A DNA stretch of 64,000 nucleotides from Tetracentron sinense (Eukaryota > Streptophyta > Magnoliopsida > Trochodendrales > Trochodendraceae). The notes under the pieces were generated by a model. It made no database searches and was not told where the DNA came from. It saw nothing but the letters and a program-made list of their open reading frames with translations. Location: assembly GCA_015143295.1 (NCBI GenBank), contig CM026557.1:42789965-42853964 (forward strand). The letters run 5' to 3'. Within the stretch, counting starts at the first letter, position 1. Every line of letters starts with the position of its first letter. Positions 56,639 to 64,000 of this stretch are shown here, in pieces. The position numbers and the translations under genes are program-made.

Positions 56639-57475
56639 GTAGTCAAAGTGATGATTCAAAGAGGTGAGGAGCCTAATACAGTTACATACAATGCATTGGT
56701 GAACGAATATTGTTTGCAAGGCCAAAGGGACAAGGCCAGAAAAGTCTTTGATTCCATGGAGAGTAGGGGCCATGTGCCCGAAGCTTTTAGCTATAACATA
56801 TTGATCAATGTATATTGCAAGGGTGGGATGATAGACGAGCCCATGTGGCTCTTTAGGGAAATGTGTAGGAAGGGATTGATGCCCGACACTACACTCTTAT
56901 ATGTGGATTGTGCCAGATAAGGAGATTTATTTATGCACAAGGGCTTTTCATTGGGATGCAAGCTTGTGGCCAATGTCCAAATATTGTCACTTATAATATA
57001 ATGTTGGATGGGCAATGCAAAATTCAGAGTCTTGCTGAGGCGATAGCATTGTTGCATGTGATCGAAGATAGAAAACTAGAATATGATATTTCAGCCTACA
57101 AGATACTCATTGAGGGTATGCGCAAAAGCTGGGAAGCTTAAAGCTGCAAGAGAACTTTTCTGTAACTTCAATGCCAAAGGGTTGCAGCCTAGGGCTAATA
57201 CATATAATACTACGATTGATGGACTCTGTCATGAAGGGCTATTGGATGAAGCTAATGAGTTGCTTTTCAAAATGGAAGAGAATGGTTGCTCGCCAGATAA
57301 CGTCACTTTCGATTTGATTGTCCAAGGGTTTCTTTGAAAGAATCAGAACCTTGAGGCAATGAAAATTCTTCGCAATATGGTCGAGAGGGATAATATTTTC
57401 CCTCTGCTTTCGGCAGAGGGAAAAGATTGTGCATTTCTGAAAAATGCTTCAGAAGTTTGTGTAGAATGACAAAAG
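56639..57475 (+). pseudogene. PPR protein pseudogene, C-terminal part
   Basis: Successive PPR motifs: VKVMIQRGEEPNTVTYNALV, ARKVFDSMESRGHVPEAFSY, WLFREMCRKGLMPDTT, after a frameshift GQCPNIVTYNIMLDGQCKIQ, then KAARELFCNFNAKGLQPRAN, TYNTTIDGLCHEGLLDEANE and MEENGCSPDNVTFDLIVQGF. It ends in a decayed tail (LEAMKILRNMVERD). Frameshifts near 56920 and 57125 and a stop at 57336 show it is not functional. GTAGTCAA at 56639-56646 is half of the Y1 target duplication. Confidence 0.88.
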
Positions 57476-57648
57476 AAATCTACGTTTTGAAGATAAAGCG
57501 AGATTTGTCCTGTTTTTAGCTGTTGCAATGGATGCTGGTGCTAGTTGCAATCAATCCTAGATGCATCATCTATAAGAAAATCTATGCCATCACTTGGTAT
57601 TAGTTAATCAACCACTGTCTTCTCATATATGTTCTCTGAGTTTTGCAG
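57476..57648. other. Spacer, no gene seen
   Basis: Short AT-rich spacer between the PPR end and an exon-like segment. It ends in TGAGTTTTGCAG, a plausible splice acceptor. Confidence 0.4.
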
Positions 57649-58146
57649 CAAAAAAAAAGGGAGAAAGAAAGAAAAAAGAGTATCTTCTGAGGTTGGGCCT
57701 GCTGATAAATTGATTGACATTCCAGTGCAACATGAGGTAAGGGATCTTAGCCCACTGTACAGCCTGCCTACCCCTAACCTTATTTCTATGGAGGTTAACA
57801 TAATCAATATTTCCTTCCATAAATCAAAAAGAAATGCTCTTTGTTCTTTTAGATATTAGGATTCCTATTGGTTTATGAGAATGAAGTATGATGCTAACTC
57901 TTTTCTTCCTCAATCTGGTTTTAATATTATTATCCAGGAGAAAAGATGATCGTAGAATCTCAAGCAATGAGAATGCATGTTTAGAAAGTTCAGAGCAAGA
58001 ATTAAACACTTCAGCTTTGTATGTGTCCTTGAACGGCTCACTGGTTGAAGTAAGTAATAGTGGCAAACTGGGTGAAAACAACTCAAAGAAGAGGAAGAAA
58101 AGGGGGAGAATCTTTGACAGAAAATTTGTGCTGCCGAACTGGAAGT
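57649..58146 (+). pseudogene. Two exon-like segments of an unidentified lysine-rich protein
   Basis: The first segment (57649-57736) runs from a TTTGCAG acceptor to a GAG|GTAAGG donor and reads VSSEVGPADKLIDIPVQHE after a Lys/Arg-rich start. The second (from about 57938, after TTATCCAG) reads RISSNENACLESSEQELNTS, ALYVSLNGSLVEVSNSGKLG, then KKRKKRGRIFDRKF. Joining them at the visible splice sites gives a stop within four codons; a one-base shift avoids it, so this is probably a decayed gene. The basic runs suggest a nuclear protein. I do not recognise the family. Confidence 0.4.
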
Positions 58147-58714
58147 ATGTGTAGTCCTCTGCTTTTATTTACGTAGTTGTAGGGAAGCTATTCACAGGGT
58201 GGGAAGCTCGCTTCCCAGGATGCTCGTTTCCCAGACTCGCTTCCTCGGACAAACTCGCTTCCATCACGTCTTATTTAGTAGTCAAAGAGAGTTGTATGTG
58301 TGAAGTGATGGGGTATACAAGAGTTTATAACCTAGGGTGTAGACTCTAAGCAAGCATTGTCGGTTTGGAACTTAAGTCACCTACTTTTCCACAAAAATCT
58401 CATGTAAGATAAAATCAAAGGTATAGCTACCCATAATAACATAATGGGAATGAGAAGCTTATATCTCATTTCTCGCTCTGGTAACATGTTTATTTATGCC
58501 CTATATGTTTGTTTGTTCTTGCTTTCGCTAATTTTTATCTTTTAGTTGCCATTAAATGATACAATAGTTCAAATTTTCCGGTAAATTGAGACCATTGAAG
58601 ATTTTGATGCCCAAATGACTTGGTTTCGGACTCCAGTAAATAAAATGGACACTATGACATCATAGTGTTATTATTGCATATTTTGGCATGCTAGTTTCTT
58701 GTTGAGTTTAATCT

Positions 58715-58990
58715 GTGTTGTAATGAGCCTAATAAATAGGCCCATTACTCTTTATTGTCTTTAGTATCTCTTTATTACCTTCATAGTTTAGTTCTTCTAT
58801 TACTTATTTAAAGGAAGTTTATGTCCTTTTATCTCTTTAGTAATATATAAAAAAGATCTAGAGGAAATGGAGATATTATTTCATTCCCCATTCCCCTTTC
58901 CTCTTCTCTATTCCTTTCTTCTTCCTCTCCATTTCTCTCTTTCTCAAATCCTAAACTATCAAACCCTAGTTCTCTACTTGGTATTAGAGC
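58715..58990 (+). mobile_element. Possible copia-type LTR end with tRNA-Met primer site
   Basis: TGGTATTAGAGC (58979-58990) matches the tRNA-Met primer motif TGGTATCAGAGC at 11 of 12 positions. Upstream sequence has a TATA-like AATATATAAAA (about 58842) and a pyrimidine-rich leader with AAACCCTAG, as in plant copia LTRs. The left LTR boundary is uncertain and no gag follows. Confidence 0.5.
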
Positions 58991-60683
58991 AATTAAAGAT
59001 CTACAGCAACTAGCATTAAATAAGAAGACTGGAGAGCTAAAAAAAACAAGGGCTGATGTCAGCGATCAGTCTACATCAGCAGTCCGTACAGTTAAAGTTA
59101 GCAACCATATGGTACCCCCTGGGTTCGTAAAAAAATTATGGTTTCATAGATCTGTATTTTTTGGGAATTATGTTATTTTTTTCCACAATTTTTGAAGGAG
59201 TTTGAAATTTGAATGCTTCTATGAAATCTATATCCACTTGATTAATTTTTCAGGAAAAATCTGGTTTTGAGATTGATCACTTGGATGAAGTTTTTAGGAC
59301 TTGTTTGGTGTGAGCCGTGCAGGTGCTATAGATTGATGAAGCTTAATGCTATGAATTTTTTGAATTAAGTTCCGTGAGGTTTGGGCAAGATTGGAAAGTT
59401 CTACAAGGATTTATTTATGGTATATTTAGTGTCCCTCTTATTTTTCAGGTATGATTGAGCTTTGCAAGCAAATGTGTGATTGTTAGTTGATCCGTAAGGA
59501 TTGTTGGAGGTTATTGAAAACCTTGCATCTCCTATTATGGAAAGAAGTAACCGGAGAGTGGATGGCACTTTAGTACCAAATGTAGATTTCATTACGCAAC
59601 ATTGAAGGATTAGGAAGGATGTTATTGATATATGACAAAATATGGCTCCAGGGTTAAAAGTACAAAGCGTATGAATTCATGATATGGGAGTCGATGCTGG
59701 ATGTGAGAAATTGTATATTTTGTATGTTCTGTTCCAAATGTTATCTATGATTATATAATTGATTTATTCGGTTGTTCTTTTAGCAAAATTTGGAATCCTG
59801 TTTGGGAAGTAGATGAGCACTATTTATCTAGACAAACCCCTTCAGAAAGGGACATACAAGGGTGTTTTGGACTTCATTAACCTTGTATTCCATCTCAAGT
59901 TCAACTATGAAAGAAATAGATTGAGAGTGGACATATTTAGTAACTTCGAAAACAGGATACAGAATGTTAGGGGTTTGAAAAGTGTGGACCATTGATGCAT
60001 GGCTAAAATTTTTAGTGAAGGGTAGGATGTGCATGAGGAATCACAACTGGAGAGTTTTAAGGACAGGGAGTTTACGTATATTTGGGGTTTCAGAGATTGA
60101 GGTAGGGGACACTTCTTCTTTTGCAAATTTGAGATTTGGTGAACAGAAAAGGAGAAAGTTGGTTTTGTTTTCAATCAAGCTAAGTTGATTGAAGATCACT
60201 TTTTGGTTTTGATTGCGTTTTGGGGATCAAGGGAATTAGCGGTCCCTACATTAGCAGGGGAAGTGCAGCTTCCAGTGAGGGCCCTCCCAGCGAGCTTTAG
60301 AATCTGTTCTGGTTACCATTCCTATAATAGCGGAAGCAACTTACTTTTTATGTCTCCTATGCTTTTCCGTGGAGTCCACTGAACATTGTGGAAGAGATCC
60401 ATGACCTTTGCCTTCCTGTTTTGAGTCTCCTTTCTCTAGAATCTCTACAAAGGTGGGAATTCTGACCCAAATGTTTCTGACAAGTGTGTTATTAACCTCT
60501 AATTTTGCTTGGAAAGGATCTGTCTTTTGTACTGCCTTGTATAATCAAAATAAGCAAACAAATAAAAAATTTGTTCCAGTGAACAATTTTTCTTGTGCTT
60601 CATTATTTTGTTTTGGCCTCTCCTGTTTCTACGCTCTCTGTATTCTTCTGCTGCCATTGATGTTTCTTTGATATTGTTTGTAG
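58991..60683. other. No recognisable gene or element
   Basis: Only short frames without recognisable motifs occur. The stretch is probably decayed transposon sequence between the copia-like primer site and the SNAPc3 relic. Confidence 0.4.
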
Positions 60684-61146
60684 ACCCAAGAATTATTGGT
60701 CCTAGGATGGCAAACTCTGGCTGAACTGAGGGATAGTATTTACTCCTTGACAGATGAGATGATGCACAAAGCAGGACAGTACGGTCCATCTGGATATTTC
60801 CTCACAGAAGTAAATGACTTAATTTACTCGCTTGTTATTGTCGTATTGATAGTCTCTCACTAGATCTAATAGAATGCTAACTTTCTGTAGGATGTATTAT
60901 GCAACGATTTGAGGAATCCCTTGGCTTTAAATTACAGCAAACACATATTTGATTGGCTTAGAAACTCTTAAGGAGGAGGCACTTGAAAAATGGGAATGCA
61001 TCACATCTGGCGATTTGAAGCAAAAAGCATTTGTAGGCGATGTAAAAATCTCCCACTTGCCTTACTTCAAAGCTGTTGACATGCACAAGATTCGCTTTTG
61101 TGACTTGGAATTTTGATTCGGTTCTTTTTATCTCTATTGTTATCAG
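60684..61146 (+). pseudogene. snRNA-activating protein complex subunit 3 (SRD2-like) fragment, two exons
   Basis: Exon 60684-60809 reads [20 protein letters not shown] then [20 protein letters not shown]; exon 60891-61146 reads DVLCNDLRNPLALNYSKHIF, DWLRNS, then after an inserted T EALEKWECITSGDLKQKAFV, YFKAVDMHKIRFCDLEF. This is the conserved part of SNAPc3/SRD2, the DNA-binding subunit that activates transcription of plant snRNA genes. Splice sites flank both exons, so it derives from genomic DNA, not from a processed transcript. The frameshift near 60969 and a TGA near 61116 disable it. The downstream cysteine- and histidine-rich half of the protein was not found. Confidence 0.85.
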
Positions 61147-62521
61147 GTACATGCATGTATTTCCTTTCTTTGCTTGTATTGCCTTCTTTTCATTGCTTCA
61201 TATGTATAACTCCGGATATGGGAATTATGAGCTCGGAAAAATTTGCAGGGCATCATTATTTCCATAAACAGTTGGCATTGAAGTGGAATTACATTAACTC
61301 ACCACCAAAGCCTTGAAATCAGTGTATACATGCCTATGTTTGTGCATCAGAGATCACACTGTGTACTGAATATTTAACCTTCATTCAACTTTTTTGGCCC
61401 CTACAATTGGAACATGAGTATTTGCTTCAGGTTAGTTTAGTCATTTCCTTACAATTGGAAAATTTTGGGAAAGAGTTGAATGAGGTTTCCTCAGGATTCT
61501 TCTACTTTCCCTTCCACGTCCGTGAAATGTGTTAACTAGCCCTGCTTGTAGAAGGATCTTTCAATTGTTATCATCCTCCAGGCTTTATAACCATATTTGG
61601 ATCTATTTGCGAAGATTTTATTACACATGGGTAAAAAATTGGTTTATAAATTCACTAATTGGTGAATTGAGTGATAAATTTGCCTATAGATAAATTTATA
61701 TATATGTACACGCACACAGGCACCCTTAGACAGATAGTTTGAAAAATCAATGATGACACCAATAAGGAGTGATTCAGTTCAAGTTGAAGGATCTAAAAGT
61801 GTGCGGGGAAGGCCAAAATGATGGGAATGGAGATTGTGTGGAAAGATTTGGGATTGAAGCTATGCTTTTAATATAATGGGGTGGCCAAAACAGGATTCTT
61901 GTTGTCGACCCCAGTTATTTGGGAGGCATTGCTTAACAATCTTAAGCAATGTGTGCTGCAAACTTCCGAACCTGTATTAGAGGCTATTTCTTTTGGCCGA
62001 GCTCAGACATACAATAGGGGTAGCTCTTATTCATAATTCCAGGATGTTTGCTGGTGGTATCACATTAGGATTAGGTGTAAAAAGGACAGAGAATCACCAC
62101 TTAGCTACAGGGTTTTCTTTTAGGACTGTCGACAGGTCATTTTTTAAGACTAATATTTGTTACTTGGGAGACTTCAATTGTTAAATTTTCATAAACAAGG
62201 GCATTGATGTTGGTGTAAATCATGACAGTGATGATGCATTATTTTACTTACCAAAAGTGTAATTTTTTCATTTTCGTTTTACCTTTTCTGGTGATACAGT
62301 GGTTCCAGTATCATGTCTAGTTTGTTGATTTGTATGTGAGTTTGTCTTGCATAAACTTTTAGTATGCTGCGTTAAGTGTATTCCTTATTTTGATTTTAAC
62401 TAAGCATGATGTTGTAATAAGATTTTGTAATTATCGTCGTGTATGCATTTCATTGTGGAGTGGATACTCTTTCCTTTTTCTAAACATGAATTGAGACATG
62501 CTTAAGCTGTACTGTTTTCTA
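61147..62521. other. No recognisable gene; possible LINE scraps
   Basis: Short frames only. A stretch near 61790-61910 resembles the RGRPK-type end of decayed plant LINE-derived sequences, too weak to call. AT-rich elsewhere. Confidence 0.35.
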
Positions 62522-62991
62522 TGTTAAGTAAATTTCCGTTGGAAGAAGAAGAAGAAGAAGAAGGAGAAGGAGAAGGAGAAGGAGAAGGAGAAGAAGAATA
62601 GAGAGAGAGCTTAATGCCTAAGCCTCCTCTTTCTACTATTATATATAGAATTAGTCTAGGGATACTCCCAAGGTGTACTCCCAAATATACTCCTAAATCC
62701 TAACCGTTTATCTCAATTATTATACTTTTAGGATTAGAGCTCATGTGGCATTAGAAAAGACAAAATAAACCAACTCAAATCCTGGCCTTTAGTGGTTGGT
62801 TATAAACGGTTAGATTAGGAAGTAGATTTGGGAGTATATTTGGGAGTACCCATAGACCGACTCTTATATATATGAGATGGATTGTAAGATTACATAAATG
62901 CCCTTACTAACAAAGGAGAAATAAGAACCTAATATAAGTGAGAACATAAATGCCCTTACACTACAACATAACATAACCATATTCTCAACAC
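62522..62991 (-). mobile_element. 3' LTR of a Ty1/copia element (contains a MITE)
   Basis: On the minus strand it begins TGTTGAGAATATGG directly after the polypurine tract AAGGGGGAG (62992-63000) and ends ACTTAACA. A MITE (62656-62873) interrupts it. A (GAA/GGA)n tract lies at 62537-62598. TATA-like sequence sits next to the MITE at about 62868. Confidence 0.75.
62656..62873. mobile_element. MITE, TACTCCC-type (copy 2)
   Basis: The inverted ends carry TAGGGATACTCCCAAGGTG at the left and TTGGGAGTACCCATAGACC at the right. Inner words TAAACGGTTAG/TAACCGTTTA are also inverted. It is the same family as 45357-45552 and is inserted in the copia LTR. Confidence 0.75.
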
Positions 62992-62997
62992 TCCCCC

Positions 62998-64000
62998 TTA
63001 AGCTGGTGTAAATATGTCTTGCATACCCAGCTTCTCTGTTATGGTGTGAAACTGGGGATTTCCTACTCCATTGGTCAAAATATCCGCAAGTTGGTCCCCT
63101 GTTCTTACAAAGGGAGTACAGATTAGTCCTAGAGCAAGTTTTTCTTTAATGAAGTGTCGGCCGACTTCAATGTGCTCGGTTCGGTCATGTTGAACAAGAT
63201 TGTGGGCAATGCTAATAGCTGCCTTGTTGTCGCAGTACAACCTCATTGGTCTCTGAGGAGGGAAGCCAAGCTCTTTTAGCAATATCTCCAGCCATAAAAG
63301 TTCACATACACCATGGGCCATAGATCTGAACTCTGCCTCTGTACTTGATCTAGCAACAACCGCTTGTTTTTTACTCCTCCAGGAGACAAGGTTGCCACTT
63401 ACAAATGTACAATACCCGGATGTAGATCTTCTATCAGACACTGACCCTGCCTAATCAGCATCTGTATATGTTTCAATCCTTATGTGACCATGGGAGGCAA
63501 AGAAGAGACCTTTTCTTGGAGAAGATTTCAAGTATTTGAGAATTCTATACGCAACCTCCAGGTGAGAGGTCCTGGGAGCATGCATATACTGACTAACCAC
63601 ACTTATTGTATAGGCTATGTCAGGACGAGTGAGGGAGAGGTAGATGAGTCTGCCTACCAGTCTCTGGTATCTTCTTGTATCAATTAATGTGTCCTCATTG
63701 TTGTCCCCAAGTCTATGGTTTTGCTAAATAGGAGTAGCAATAGGTTTGCATCCCATCATCCCTATTTCTTTCAACAGATCAAGAATATACTTTCTCTGAG
63801 ATATGAAGATACCCTTCTTGGATCTAGCAACCTCAATTCCTATATTTTAGTTCGCCCAAATCTTTAATTTCAAACTCCTCTGCAAGGTGACGCTTCAATA
63901 TTTTCAGCTCTTTCTGATCATTACCCGTCATAACAATGTCATCAACATAGACTATTAGGGCAGACACTTTGTCTTTGCCTCGACTATGCTTGATGAATAA
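62998..64000 (-). pseudogene. Ty1/copia pol: RT end and RNase H, running off the window
   Basis: From the right edge on the minus strand: the reverse transcriptase catalytic motif YVDDIVMTGND (about 63957-63925), FEIKDLGELKY, then GIEVARSKKGIFISQRKYIL, RLIYLSLTRPDIAYTISVVS, LEVAYRILKYLKSSPRKGLF, and RNase H from DRRSTSGYCTFVSGNLVSWR through SSTEAEFRSMA (63340), LYCDNKAAISIAHN and HIEVGRHFIKEKL to a stop at 62998. A small deletion after ELKY and a stop near 63729 show decay. The order and the polypurine tract plus LTR at 62522-63000 make it the 3' end of a minus-strand copia element. Confidence 0.9.

Noticed and set aside
46367..57475. Three separate PPR genes
   Set aside because: The pieces are consecutive parts of one protein, cut at transposon borders, with frameshifts in each.
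61740..61930. LINE end with RGRPK motif
   Set aside because: Similarity is limited to a few residues with stops; too weak to list as an element.

Overview
This is a piece of a plant nuclear genome, very probably from a eudicot with a repeat-rich genome. The evidence is the intron-rich ORC1 gene with plant architecture (BAH and PHD finger ahead of AAA+), a P-class PPR relic, alternative oxidase and SNAPc3 relics, and dense nests of Ty3/gypsy, Ty1/copia, LINE, SINE, hAT and MITE sequences. No prokaryotic, organellar or viral gene was seen. Only one gene looks intact: ORC1 (29055-41532, + strand, 16 coding exons, 826 aa by my splice model), with a canonical E2F site about 100 bp before its ATG.

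Layout. 1-8144: repeat layer with a copia solo LTR (396-1799), three head-to-tail units of about 830 bp, and a decayed minus-strand Ty3/gypsy pol. 8145-26672: one LINE whose RNase H region is split by two insertions: a 12.7 kb Athila-like gypsy complex (10083-22832) and a 3.06 kb solo LTR (22920-25983). 26673-29054: intergenic. 29055-41532: ORC1, whose 6.3 kb eleventh intron holds a degraded sense LINE, a fold-back and a SINE; a second SINE lies in the next intron. 41533-46366: 3' flank packed with MITEs, two LINE tails and a SINE with a 14 bp target duplication. 46367-57475: a PPR gene broken into three and partly inverted. 57476-62521: exon-like relics of an unidentified lysine-rich protein and of SNAPc subunit 3. 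62522-64000: minus-strand copia element running off the window.

The best discovery is in 46.4-57.5 kb. The N-terminal and C-terminal PPR parts read on +, the middle reads on -. A small LTR retroelement (X) lies between N part and middle, and copies of one hAT-like element (Y) lie on both sides of the inverted block. The two 8 bp target duplications of the Y copies are each split across the inversion: ATTGTAAT at 48389 and 53033 (inverted), GTAGTCAA at 50656 and 56639 (inverted). This is what recombination between two oppositely oriented Y copies would leave, and undoing it restores PPR order and the X element. X also carries an alternative oxidase gene fragment just after its 5' LTR. All calls come from reading the sequence by eye; no search or alignment program was run.
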